A stretch of 64,000 nt of DNA from Formicarius rufipectus (lineage: Eukaryota; Chordata; Aves; Passeriformes; Formicariidae): NCBI GenBank assembly GCA_013399695.1, contig VXAU01003997.1, positions 620,001 through 684,000 of the forward strand. The letters run 5' to 3'. Positions within the stretch are counted from its first letter, which is position 1, and every line of letters starts with the position of its first letter. Under the pieces are notes generated by a model, which saw only the letters and a program-made list of their open reading frames with translations, searched no databases and was not told where the DNA came from. Shown piece after piece: positions 22,210 to 33,715 of this stretch. The position numbers and the translations under genes were made by a program.

Positions 22210-23040
22210 GAATCACAGAGTATCCTGAGTTGGAAAGGACACAGAAGGGTGACAGAAGTCCAACTCCTGGCCCTGCCCAGGACACCTCAAGAGTCCACCA
22301 TGTACCTATGAGCCTTGTCCAAACACTCCTGGAGCTCTGCCAGCCTTGGTGCTGTGCCCACTGTCCTGGGGAGCCTGTTCAGTGCCCACCACCCTCTCGG
22401 GGAAGAACCTTTTCCCAGTATCGTCCCTAAATCTCCACTGACACAACTTCAGGCCAGTCCCTCGTGTCCTGTCCCTGGTTCCCACAGAACACAGAGCAGT
22501 GCCTGCCCCTCCACTGCCCCTACAGAGGAAGCTGCAGATGCTGTGAGTCTGACATCAGTCTCCTCTTCTCCAGGCTGAGCAGCTGAACACACCAAGTGCC
22601 CTCAGCTGCTTCTTGTATGACTTCCCCTCAGACCCTTCACCACCTTTGGACACTCTCTAAGAACTTCATATCTTTTTTTATATTGTGGTAGCCAAAACTT
22701 CCCCCAGACTTGAGGTGATGCTGCCCCAGTGCAGAGCAGAGCGGGACAATCCTCCCCCTCTCCTGGTTGGTGATGCTTTTCCTTGTGCCCCCCAGGACAG
22801 GGATGTCCCCCCTGGCTCCAGGGCACTGCTGACTCGTGGCCAGCTGGCCACCAACCAGCACCCCCAGGGCCCTTTCCTGGCACTGCTTTCCAGCAGCTCA
22901 TTCCCAGTCTGTCCCTACATCCCAGGCTGTCCCATCCCAGGGGCAGAATCCGGCACTTCCCCTGCTTGAACTTGCAAGGGTTGGTGATTCCCAGTCCTCT
23001 GATTTTCTCAGATCCCTCTAAAGGGCCTCCCTGGCTCCAT
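22210..23040 (-). mobile_element. CR1 LINE, longest copy, ORF2 3' part with frameshifts
   Basis: Antisense CR1 of about 830 bp, the longest in the window. Read on the minus strand it encodes the C-terminal third of ORF2 downstream of the polymerase core. Recognisable pieces in order are KFKQGKCRILPLG, then VGGQLATSQQC in another frame, then PQYKKRYEVL and VVKGLRG. The frame changes at least twice, so it is a pseudogene relic of a reverse-transcriptase polyprotein. The plus strand starts with the inverted tail (TTGAATCACAGAGTATCC). The subfamily matches the short fragments at 26654-26765 and 51899-51991. Confidence 0.9.
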
Positions 23041-24019
23041 GGGAGTTCACAGCATATGTAACCCCATTTACTACAACCCTTTGCATCCAAGTCATGAGCC
23101 ATGTGCTGACCGATCTCATGATGTGTTGGTGGGCATCTTCCCATGCTTTCAGTGGAAAGGAGGACTTTAGGGCTAGAAGCACTGGTTAATGCTACAGCTC
23201 TGTAATCTGAGGAAATAGTGTGTTTGGGGAGGATTATTTTCTATAAGCATCCCAGTATAGATCATAAGATTCTTATTTTTTAAAGCACAGATGCATTGGA
23301 TAAGTTTTACCTGTCCCTATATAAGACTGTATTTAGGTTTGTCCACTTTAGAATTCTTTGTAAATAATAATTAATAATTAAGGGCATGACTAATTGAAGA
23401 TTTTTGTTCTTTCCCATTTCTCCAAATGCAAAAGCATGTGCACACCAAAGATGTGTGTTGTGTTGAGACGCCAACACCTATGTTTGCACACAATTCACAC
23501 TCAAATTTGCATTTGTGATGTCCAGAGCAAGAGTTGGAGTGCATGCACATCTTTTTCTGTGTGAGTGAAACCACACTGCATGGCCTAAATGTCAACAACA
23601 CAAACTGGAAAACTAAAGCACAGCAGATAAAACTATGCCCATAAAAGATGCAGCTGCAGCTCTTTAGGTATAGCAGAGCTTCTCCAAAGTTAATAAGCTC
23701 TAATGTGGAGAATGATGCAGCTGCAGCAATACCTGGTGCTCACAGCAGTAGGAGTTGTAGCTATCAGCTCGTCTAAATTGAATTCAAGCTTGCCTACAAT
23801 AGCACTTGTGCACTGCAAAGCCCAAGTACAATGTTTAAATTCACAAAGTCACATCAATAACGATGTTCAGACCTGAAGAAGGGAGCCCGAGGGACTGAGG
23901 ATACGACAGTGAGAGGGGAGGGGAAGGTACAGCCCACTCACTCCTTCCTCTGCAGGGAGTGAAGGCAAAGAAAACAATCCTCTAAGATGCTACCCAAGGA
24001 GGAAAGAGGGAAAATTCTA
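23041..24019. other. Unique noncoding DNA
   Basis: No gene was recognised. It is AT-rich up to 23.85 kb, then moderately GC-rich just before the next CR1. Confidence 0.5.
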
Positions 24020-24611
24020 GGCTGCCCCCAAAGCAGCGTGGGCAGCAGGGCAGGGGGGGATTCTGCCCCTCTGCCCCCTCTGGGGACACCCCCCTGCAGA
24101 GCTGCCCCCAGCCCTGGGGTCCCAGCACAGACAGCACAGGGAGCTGTGGGAGCGAGGCCAGAGCAGGGACACCAAGAGGATCCGAGGGCTGGAGCAGCTC
24201 TGCTGGGAGGAAAGGCTGGCAGAGCTGGGAGATTGTCCAGCCTGGAGAAGAGAAGGCTTTGGGGGCACCTCATTGTGGCCTTCCAGTGCCTGAAGGAGCC
24301 CACAGGGAAGATGGAGAGAGACTATTTCCAAGGGCCTGGAGGGACAGGACAAGGGGGAATGGCTTCAAAGTGACAGAGAGCAGGGTTAGATTGGATATTG
24401 GGAAGAATTTCCTCCCTGGGAGGGTGGGGAGGCCCTGGCACACGTTGGGCAGAGAAGCTGTGGCTGCCCCATCCCTGGAAGTGTCCAAGGCCAGGTTGGA
24501 TGGGGCTCGGAGCAACCTGGGCTGGTGGAAGGTGTCCCTGCCTGTGGTAGGCGATTGAAACAAGATAATCTTTAACGTCCCTTCGAACTCAAACCATTCC
24601 ACAGTTCTATG
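24020..24611 (+). mobile_element. CR1 LINE, 5'-truncated, well preserved ORF2 end
   Basis: Sense CR1 copy of nearly 600 bp. It begins 'GCTGCCCCCAAAGCAGCGTG' and runs through the ORF2 C-terminal coding region into the 3' end (AACCATTCCACAGTTCTATGG). A 99-codon open frame at 24259-24558 is genuine CR1 coding relic: DRTRGNGFKVTESRVRLDIG is followed by VGRPWHTLGREAVAAPSLEV. It is one of the better preserved copies, but the catalytic part is absent. Confidence 0.95.
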
Positions 24612-25485
24612 GAATTCCCTCTGAGGTGAAAGACATAATAACTCCATGGCTCTGTTATCTTCACAGTTAATGTTCCACACCTCCATAAAGAGATCAAGGT
24701 GATGGGACTCTAATATTCAGCATTAAGAACATAAATGTATCAAGTTTCTGCATTTAGCTAGATGCTGAGGCTGTTCAGCACTGTGGGTTGAAGGATTAAG
24801 GGCGCTCCAGTCTAGGAAGGAGAGAAGGTGCCATCACCCCCAAAGTCTGCTCGGGCTGCTCAGAGTGGCACATCTGTAAACACCTGTCTTGTGCCCTGCA
24901 TTTTTGGACTATGAAAATTATTCTGGGTCTTCTCACAGGTACTTCCAAATTTCAGAATGCACATGGGTTGTGCTTGTGGACCACAAGCACAGGAATTGGG
25001 CAGCAATGCAATCCTACAATAAGAATTATTGTATCATAACCCTGGAAAGTGACAATGCATTTGGAAAACACTAAGAAGTTTGCAAGTGGCTGCCCAGAGT
25101 AATTCTGCTGTTTTGTTCTTTCCAAGGGCAGGCCAAAATTACAAATCTCTTGATTTCTAGAGAAGACTATGGTTAGAGTTTGTGGAGCAATCCACTTACG
25201 TGTGCTTAGTTTTATGCCAGAGGAAACATGGCCTTATTCACACCCACTTGAGCTCTTCAGGTTCAGTGGATTTTTACAAATGGCCAAAGAGGATAAATTT
25301 GCCATGTGGCTGCTGTATTGAAATCCATGACTCAAGCAACACCTAATTCTGTCTTCCACAGAAGTCAACCCAGTGTGCACAGCTGAGATGTGGCAACCCA
25401 CAGGAGGTAAAATCCTGGGTGGGGCAGGGCAAGTGTGGCTTCAGGAGCATAAGACAACCTCAGGAGTGAGAACTGCAAATCACTT
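24612..25485. other. Unique noncoding DNA
   Basis: No gene or recognised repeat was seen between the CR1 and the LTR. Confidence 0.5.
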
Positions 25486-26051
25486 TGTCATGGTTTAGCC
25501 CCAGCTGCCAAATGAGCAGCTCATTTATTCACTTTCCCCCACCCCTCAAGGAAGGGAAAAAGCCAGAATTAGGAGGGTGAAAGTGAGAAAAACTATGGTT
25601 TGAGGTAAGGAGAGTTTAACAGGAAAAGTAAGGCAAAACAAGTGATTAATTTACCAAATGCTGTGGGCAGGCAGGTGATCAGCCCTCCCCAGGAAAGCGG
25701 GCTCCATCACACACATACTTGGGAAGGCAAAATGCCATCACTCCAAACCTCCCCCCTCTTCCTTCTTTTTCCCCCAGCTTTGTATGCTGAGCATGACACC
25801 GTCTGGTGTGGAAGAAACCTGTGGTCAGCTGGGGTCAGCTGTGTCCCCTCCCAGCTCCTTGTGCCCCTCCAGGCTCCTCACTGGTGGCGTGGAATGAGAA
25901 GCAAAGAAGGCCTTGATGATGTGTAATCACTGCTCAGGAATAACTAAAACACCCTTGTGTTACCAAGACTGTTTCCAGCTCAAATGCAAAACACTGCCCC
26001 ACAGCAGCTACTGTGAAGAAAATTCACTCTATCCCAGACAAAGCCAGCACA
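25486..26051 (-). mobile_element. Avian ERVL-like solo LTR, minus strand
   Basis: The plus strand runs from TGTCATGGTTTAGCCCCAGC to TCTATCCCAGACAAAGCC..CA, which are the inverted ends of a common avian endogenous-retrovirus LTR. The element therefore reads on the minus strand as TGTGCTGG...CATGACA. Internal landmarks are TGGGGTCAGCTGTGTCCCCT and TGTGCCCCTCCAGGCTCC. There is no internal retroviral sequence next to it and no partner LTR, so it is solo. The flanking 5-mers (25481-25485 and 26052-26056) do not match, so any target duplication has decayed or the end is slightly misplaced. Class III (ERVL) assignment is from recall. Confidence 0.85.
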
Positions 26052-26398
26052 TTCCTCAACTGGAAGTTTCCACACATCTGCTATGAGGAGCTATAAAACT
26101 GTGCTGTGACATGTGCATGTTACTTGCATTTAAAGCCAGTTTGCACTCCAGGAACTGAAATGAACTCTCTGGGATTTGAGTATCACACCATGTCATAAGG
26201 ACTGGTAATAGAATACAAGTAGTTGTCTTGATATCTAGGCCTTTTTCAGACTTCCCCATCCTTCCCACTTCAATTGCAATACAGTTTCTTGACAAGTCTC
26301 TGTATTTTTGGTAGAATATACAAATCTGCCTCTTTATGTTCTTTATTGTCAAGATAATCCTTTTAAAACCTCCTTTTATGTCTTTCCAAGTGTTTGCT
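26052..26398. other. Unique noncoding DNA
   Basis: No gene or repeat was recognised. Confidence 0.5.
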
Positions 26399-26480
26399 TT
26401 TTTTTGTTGTTTAGGGTTTAGGGGTTTTTTGTGTTTTTGTTGTGGTGGTTTGTTTGTTTGTTTGGTTTGGTTTGGTTTTT
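26399..26480. repeat. T/G-rich low-complexity tract
   Basis: The tract consists of TTTG and TTTGG units with two TTTAGGG-like units at its left end. The latter are too few to be an interstitial telomere array. Confidence 0.85.
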
Positions 26481-26653
26481 AATGGATTGTATGTGGTTTA
26501 TTGTTGCATTAATCCTCTTGATTGTGAGTATCTCATGCCTTCCTTTCAAACCTGGTGGGAGGTTTATGCAGAGTCCCCCCATTTTATCTGTATGGAGGTG
26601 TTTGGGAGAAAAAAGTGGCACAATTCTTTCAACAATCAACAGTAGATAAATCT

Positions 26654-26765
26654 CCTAGAATAGCCAGAGTTGGAAGGGATCCACAAGGATCATCGAGTCC
26701 AGCTCCTGGCCCTGTACAGTTCACCCCCAAGAATCCCACCCTGTGCCTGAGAGTTTTGCAAATAA
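26654..26765 (-). mobile_element. CR1 LINE, short 3' fragment
   Basis: Antisense fragment: inverted tail (TCCTAGAATAGCCAGAGTTGG), AAGGGATCCACAAGGATCATCGA and CCAGCTCCTGGCCCTG. It is of the same subfamily as 22210-23040 and 51899-51991. It stops after about 110 bp. Confidence 0.88.
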
Positions 26766-29700
26766 ATAACCTCATCTTCAGAAGGTAAGAAAGACTATTT
26801 TTGTGTTTTTTAGAATTGCTTTTTAAAGGAAATAAATGGGGGGAGAAACAAGGAACAGGGGATACTATTCTGACAGTATAAAAACTGGAAAGACAGACAA
26901 GGCTCTTGGTTATGCTAGCAAAGAGAAGTTTGGCCTGGTAAATATCCTATTTCAACCCATAGACTGCATTTTACTTAGATTTCAGTCTAGCCCTGATTTC
27001 CAGAGGTCAAGATTCATCTTGTCTGCCATTTCTAGCCCTGCTTGGCTTCTCATCGTCGATTTGTTTTGCAGGTCCAGGCCATGCACTCGCAGGATGGAGG
27101 GGAAGGAGTTCAGTCACAGATGCCTTGCAGCCCTGACCCATTCCCAGTGATTTTAAAAACAGAAGCTCTGTGTCCCTGCTTTCCTCAGGCACTGCCCTCT
27201 CAGCCAAGCCAGCCTTGCTGCCTGGCCATCTGCACTTCCCCAGGCTGGGGACAAAAGCCTCTGAGCAACCACCACAGCAGGGTTGGTTACCTGATAGCCA
27301 TTAAATGTGGTCCAGATTAGCAGAGCAAATACTTCTGAGGCTGCCTGATGTCTTCACACTCAAAGACTGGACTGTGGCAAATCTGGAACTCGGTGCTGGT
27401 GTTTCTGTGTTAACACTCAGGTGCCATCTCAATGCCCTGGGCCCTTGGCAGGGAGGCACCTTTGCAGGGTCAGTGAGAAGCCCTGACACTGTCAGCTGAA
27501 AAAAGGCATTCTAGTTACCTAAAAACCAATGTTTGATTGCATATCAGTGTGTATCTTGATCCTTTCAAAGGCAAGGTAGCACTCTTACTTTTACACAGGG
27601 TTTGTATCTCTTGCTGTTTAAAGGAATACCTTTTTCTTCATGTGCATCATCTATGGATTCAAATATCTTTTATTTTTTCACCTCTTCATAAGAGCTCACA
27701 AAGCAGAGAAGGGTTGGACTGAGAGGGTAATGTCTTTCCCCTTTTCCTAAAGGATTAAGAAGGAGCTTCCATGTACATGATTTAGACTGCAAGTATTCTT
27801 CACTGGGCTTGGACAAGAGGTAGAACAGCAGCTATTCAGATGCAGGGACTCAGCCTGCAGTATAGCAAGTTACTACTGCAAGACGAGATATATCTTGTTC
27901 CCAAATGCCAGAGATCAGGATGATAAATAGCACAGATCCTTCTAACAGTTCACAAGTAACTTTTCTCTTAAAGCTCCATTTTCTCACTATCTAAAAGGAG
28001 GAAAAAATGTTTGTCACCTGGAAGAAGAAATCCTAGAGCTAAACACAGGGATTTTCTTCCTGAAGAATCCCATGTCCTCTATAGGAAGAGCTTCCATGGC
28101 ACAACCCTTGTCCTTGCCCGGGGCTGTGGTGCCCTGTGTCCTGACTGAGGATGACTGATGCACAGGCACAGAGCTTGTTGCCTCAGTGCAGTGAGAACGA
28201 GTTCTTTCCTCCCCAGAAATGAGAGCCAGACATCTCCTTATTCGTACTTTTACCCAGGGCTTCTCCTCAGCCTTGGGACCTTTGTTTTGGCAGCTGAGAG
28301 ATCCTACCACCCAGGTACAATGTGATTAATGCATGCCTGGCTCATACCTCAGGTGATATCAACCCTCCGTGTTCAGCCTGGGATTTCCCTCTCCTGTCCA
28401 CTGCCTGCTAAACAGCTCTGGTTATTGACTTTTTAATTAAGTTTTCCCACCAACCCTGGTAATTGTGCTTTCCCTTCAGATCCATTGGTCAGCTCCCATT
28501 CACACCTGCAGCTTTCTGAGAAGTCATCCCCGGTTGAGGTCGTCAAAGCAGACTGCAGGAGTCAGGTGCTCATTTCCAAAAGAACTTTATTCCCTTTGGA
28601 CTTCCCGGAGCAGCTTTGCTTCCCTTTTGAAGCTCCTGGAAAAGCCAAGTGCACATCCACCCACGACGAGGGCTGAGCAGGTATAAATGATGGAGACATT
28701 ATACCCTCTAGTGGCAGGAATATCTGCCACTCAAACTCCTGCTGCACAAAGCCACCTCCTCGGGCTTGGGAGGAGCATTCCAGGATCCTGGAGGCTCATA
28801 AGAGGCACTGAAGTAGGTACTGAACATGACTTAGGCTCTTATGGAGCAGTCCTTCCTAACAGATGGACATCCCCAGAATTGAATAGAAAGACTTGACTGG
28901 GAAAATGAGTGCCAAATTCATGTACTTAATGTCATCAAGATCCTCCATTATTGCTGACTGATGCAACAATAGAAACGAGGAATAACTGTAGGAGAGACAC
29001 ATTTTTTGCTATTTTCCTATTTTTCCTTTTGTTCTTAGATAATCTCAGATACAAACCCAGAATTACCTCTAATTGCATGATGTAATGCAGCCAAATATTA
29101 AGCACTATATGTGCTTGGTGTTCATCAGCAATATATCTTTCAGGGTTTAAAAAAATATTATCTACAGGAATAAAAGTGTCCTAGGTTTTGGTATTATCAA
29201 AAAATATGAACTTAAAAATTTCCTGAGAATAGGAAAGGTTTATTACCTGACATTTGAGGTCATATCCCTCTAGATAGTTTTGCTCTCATACAACAACAGT
29301 TGCCCCAGCAAAGCAATGAGAGGGAGAAGCACATTTAATTCATGGCTGCTAATACAGAGTAGTTTGCAGGAAGCAGATTGTGAGTTTGCTTTTGAAAATC
29401 TGCTGTTTGGGGTTTGCTCAGCTATTTGCCTAAGGGCAGGATGAAATTCCTATGGCATGTGCTTTCTTGAATTCCACGTAATACACTGGGGTTTCGCCTA
29501 AAACCAGAATTAAAGGGGAAAAAAGAAAAGAAAAAGAAGAAAAAAAGGAAACCCACTCCAACTTCAAGAGATAGTAATTGATAGCAAAAGTTTATAGGTC
29601 TTCAACTGGATTCTGCTCTGTGATGAAGCAGGTATTATTGCTTGTAAGGTTTGGCAGTGGCATCCCAGTGTTATAATCAGCATTGTCCATAAGCTGTATG

Positions 29701-31837
29701 ATTTACTGCAGTGCTGATACAAAGCACACCCCAATTTTCAGATTCCCCACCCCACACTCCAAAGCAAGGTTGCTGCATTTCAGCAGTGCTCACAATCACA
29801 GCTGTGGTGTTGTCACACTGGTCCATCCACTTCACTCTGCCGTCCTGCAGGAACAGCACTTTGCAATTAATTAGATGTCTCTGACTAATTTCTGCTCTCT
29901 CCATTTCAGAGTCTCTATGAAGAAGATTTGCTAAGAGGTGGTGGTTGGTTTTGTTGCTTCTTGCCAGGAGCCAGAACACCTCAATCAGCCCTGTCACCAC
30001 AGGCACACAGCTCTGCACTGATTATTGCACAGTAGCAGCACTGACCAATAAAGGAACCAGTAATTTATAGCTTGGCCTTCATAATCTTACCTTTCTCATT
30101 TAAAAGCAGCCTAGGCTGTCCAGGTCTCTTCAATCTTAATCCTGTTTCCTTGTCAAGAGCCCAAATTAATCAGCAGGCAGTGGTGGTGAGATGAAATGCA
30201 GGGTTTTCCAAGATTTCTTTCCCCGAGCTGTGCCATTGGTGCAGCTGCCAGCTTTGGCCTCGTGTGCTAGGCTGGGGGCACAAATCCCTCTGTGCCATCC
30301 CACCAGGGAGCTAGGGGTTAAGCCATGGAAAAGACACTCAGTTGGTCTGCACAGACAGGGCTGGATATCTATCCCAGGGGGTGACAGTCATTGGGATGTA
30401 ATATAGATACTAACAAATGGCATCTGGGGAAGGGCAAGAGATCCTTTGAGGTTCCCTTTGGGGGAGAAACTAAGATGACTTTTTGTTTTATTAAGCATCA
30501 GAGTTCCTGCCCAGTTGAGCCTCATGGCACTAACCCAGTAGGAATCATGCTTCATTGATTCTACTGCTTGTGAAATGCCTGATTTTACAATATCTTTGGA
30601 AAGCCTTAGTAAGGATAACATTATTTGTTCTTCTCTCTAAGGAGAGTTCAAAATCCCCATTAAAAGCTTATCGTGCACTGACTGAAGAACAACAAAACTG
30701 AGAGCAAGAAGCAGGTCTGGCCATGTGTGTGTGATGTCAGGCAGAGAAAACAAAATCAGAGGCAGAGAAGAGACACTTAGGAAACAACAATTCACTAGGA
30801 AAAGAGGGTTCCTGGGAAAAAGGAAAATGGGATAGAGGACATCCAGCTGCAGGGTTGAGGGATGTGGAAATACAGAAGGGGCAGGTGTGGTACAAGCTGA
30901 ACATGGATAAACAGAAAAGGTATTAAGAAGAAAAGAAGGGGCTTGGGTTTTTATGTTTTGAGCTTAGCTGATGATATGGTGCTGGAACTCCTCCTGCTTC
31001 AGAGAAAAGCCAGTCAACAACTGAAAACCTTGTACAGTCCAAAATTCCCTGGGTTTTTGCAGCTGGTAGAAAAAGGAAACTGAATAGGCCACAAGTTCAA
31101 AATGGCTTTTGGAAATGCCCTTATTTTTTCAAGGAAATGTGGGCATTTCTCCTGACCTGCACGTTTTTTTCATACAGCTGACAAAACCAGGCCTGCTCCC
31201 TTTCAAGTAAATAGCAAGTATTCAATTAATATCAAGGGATTCATGATTGAGACAAAACAGTGATGCTCCTGTAGGTAGCTACCCTGATCATAAAAAAGGT
31301 TTAAAAGACAAATAAAACACCCAACAATCAGTGTCCTAGCTATTATCCTATGCTATTACTTGGAAAACTGTTAGAATTAATAGCATGCCAAGCAAACTGC
31401 ACTTATTTCTCTTATGCAAATCTGTGCAAGAAAAGTTGGAAAGAAGCTGCTCCTGGGTTTGTGATGTTTGTCATCACCTGGTTCAGGGTGCAACCTTTAG
31501 TCTCCAAGGTAAGAATGGATGGACAGAACTGAAGTGTGTTGCTGATTATGGATCATCTAACACAGCATCCTCTCTGGGAACCACCTTCCTCTGTGTCTGA
31601 GGAGAAGCTGATGTGACATTAAGCTCTTGGTGGGAATAAGAAAATTCTCTTGACCCAACAAACTTTAAATACAGCTCCCCTTTGTCTGGATTCATGAACC
31701 AGAGGTAGTTTCTCCATTCTCTTATGTTTCTGCTACTAGAAAAGTCCCTGAACCAGTGTTGATTCCATGCCTCCAAAAGGAAAAAGCCCAGAATGATCCC
31801 AGAGTTCACAACAACTTGGTCTGACTTGATGTGACCT
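26766..31837. other. 5.1 kb of unique noncoding DNA
   Basis: No CR1, LTR or gene was recognised. A purine-rich A/G run lies near 29515-29550. Short open frames have no recognisable domains. Confidence 0.5.
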
Positions 31838-32337
31838 TGTGTGAGAAACATCCCTGCAGACACCAAGGTGAGAGCAGAGATCCCCCTGTAGCCCCTGGAG
31901 GGCCCAGTGCTGGAGCAAGTCTGTCCTGGTGGACTGCAGCCTGTGGAAGGGTCCACGATGGGGCCAAGTGTGGGGTGGAAGGAGAGGCTGTGAGGAGCTG
32001 TGACAGACTGACCCCATAACTCACTGTCCCCCTTTCAACCTGCACTGCCTGGGCTGGCAGGAGGTGGAGGAGCTGGAAGGAAGTGAAGTTGAGCCTGGGA
32101 AAAAGGACATGGAATAAAGGTGTTGTTTTAATTTCTCTTTCTCACCATCCAGATTTGTTTTAATTCAATTTTCATCAAATCGAGCCTGTTTTCTCTGTGA
32201 CAGTAAGTGATCTCCCTGCCTGCATCTCCACCCATGAGTTTTTTTCACCTTCTTTTCTCCCCTTGTCCTGTGGAGGAGGGGGAGTGAGAGAGCAGCTGGG
32301 TGAGGGTCTGGCCGCAGTCCAGGTTCAGCCCATCCCA
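31838..32337 (+). mobile_element. Avian ERVL-like LTR, 5'-truncated
   Basis: The 3' part of an LTR in sense orientation. It begins near a GTGTGAGAAACATCCCTGCA stretch and contains GCAGACACCAAGGTGAG, a CTGCAGCCTGTGG..GGGTCC block, AAGTTGAGCCTGGGA, a polyadenylation-like AATAAA at 32113-32118, and a 3' end close to GTTCAGCCCATCCCA. The terminal CCACCACA expected in this family is degraded. The U3 start is missing or too diverged to place, so the left boundary is approximate. No internal retroviral sequence is present. Confidence 0.75.
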
Positions 32338-32973
32338 GAAGGCTGAACAGAGCAGAAGCTGAGCATACTAAAGCCCAGGTCACTGGGATCAATCACAGCC
32401 CTCACTCACCCTGTACTTGGAGAACAAGTTACTGCCAGGCTGTCAGCAACAGAGATAGAAAAATGTTTGATTCAAAGGATTCTGGCTATTAAAGTTTCCT
32501 TTTGAGCCCACAGTTCAGTAGTTTTGGTCTCAGGTGCTTTTATCTTCCTGGGGTAATGCTAATTGCCTGAATCCTACAAACTCAACTTCCTAATGAAAAC
32601 TTTCACCAGAAAATGAGAGTGATATCATTCAAACTCCTTGGTGCCACAGCCTGTGGACTGGAGTAGGGGAGGACTTATGCTTCTTGTCCAACCTATCCTT
32701 CTCTTAGGGAAAAATGTGTTCTCTCTTTATTTTCCTCCAAGTATTTCACTACATTCTCTAGGCAATTTCAGAAATAATTGAGAACAGTAACAGCAGATCT
32801 GTAAGACATTCTTGTGTTGGCAAAAATTCTATCCCTCCCTCCATGATCAGTGAATCTGTTTTCTCTTCCCAGAGTGTCATAAATATTTGCCAAAACGTGT
32901 AAAAATTTTTGTCTAGCTATTTTTGGCAAATAAATGCTGTTATTTGTAATATAAGGATCTGAATAAGCAATAG
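32338..32973. other. Unique noncoding DNA
   Basis: No gene or recognised repeat was seen. Confidence 0.5.
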
Positions 32974-33524
32974 AGTGGCCAGCAGGACCAGGGCAGGGAC
33001 TGTGCCCTGTGCTGGGCACTGGGAGGGGGGGGCACACCTCAAACCCTGGGCCCAGTTCTGAGCTGCTGAGGACAAGAGGGACATTGAGGAGGTGGAGCAT
33101 GTCCAGAGAAGGGAATGGAACTGGGGAATGGAACTGGGGAAGGGTCTGGAGCAGCTGAGGGAGCTGGGGAGGGCTCAGTCTGGAGAAAAGGAGGTGCAGA
33201 GGGGACCCTCTCATTTTCTACAACTCCCTGACAGGACGTTGTACCAAGGGAACAAGCAACAGGACAAGAGGAATTGCCCTCAGATTGTGCCAGGGGAGGT
33301 TCAGGTTGGACATCAGGAAGAATTTCTTCACTGAAAGGGTGGACAGACATTGGAAGGGTCTTCCCAGAGAGGTGTTGGAGTCCCCATCCCTGGAGGTGTC
33401 CAAGGAATGACTGGATGTGGCACTCAGTGCTCTGGGCTGGGTGACAAGGTGGGGGTCGGTCACAGGTTGGACTCGATGATCTTGGAGGTCTTTTCCAACC
33501 TCAATGATTTTGTGACTCTATGAT
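32974..33524 (+). mobile_element. CR1 LINE, 5'-truncated, 550 bp
   Basis: Sense CR1 copy starting in the 'GGCCAGCAGGACCAGGGCAG' block. It runs through GGGTCTGGAGCAGCTGAGGG, the ORF2 C-terminal coding relic (FRLDIRKNFFTERVDRHWKG in one frame), TTGGACTCGATGATCTTGGA and the ATGATTTTGTGACTCTATGA tail. Near 33110-33140 'GGAATGGAACTGGGG' is duplicated in tandem. Same subfamily as 7755-8140 and 48239-48612. Confidence 0.95.
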
Positions 33525-33578
33525 AAGTAGAAGTTCCTTTTGTTTAATTCTATGTAGTGCTCTTATACTCTAGTCAGA

Positions 33579-33715
33579 TTGATTTTTTTTTATTTTTTTT
33601 TTTGAGGTGGTTTGATTTTTTCAGTCATGTCTTTTTTTTTTTTTCTTTGCTTTATTTTTGTGGGGTTTTTTTGTTTTAGTTTGTTTTTCTGCTTTGTTTT
33701 GCTTTGTTTCTCTTT
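33579..33715. repeat. T-rich low-complexity tract
   Basis: Long T runs with interspersed G make about 135 bp of very low complexity. It lies 55 bp after a CR1 3' tail. The T-rich strand is the same as the CR1 sense strand, so it is not a poly(A) tail of that element. Confidence 0.85.

Noticed and set aside
24017..24352. 111-codon minus-strand frame
   Set aside because: Antisense to the CR1 at 24020-24611; the sense frame is the true ORF2 relic.
26410..26424. Telomere-like TTTAGGG units
   Set aside because: Only two units inside T/G-rich low-complexity DNA, and not the vertebrate TTAGGG array.
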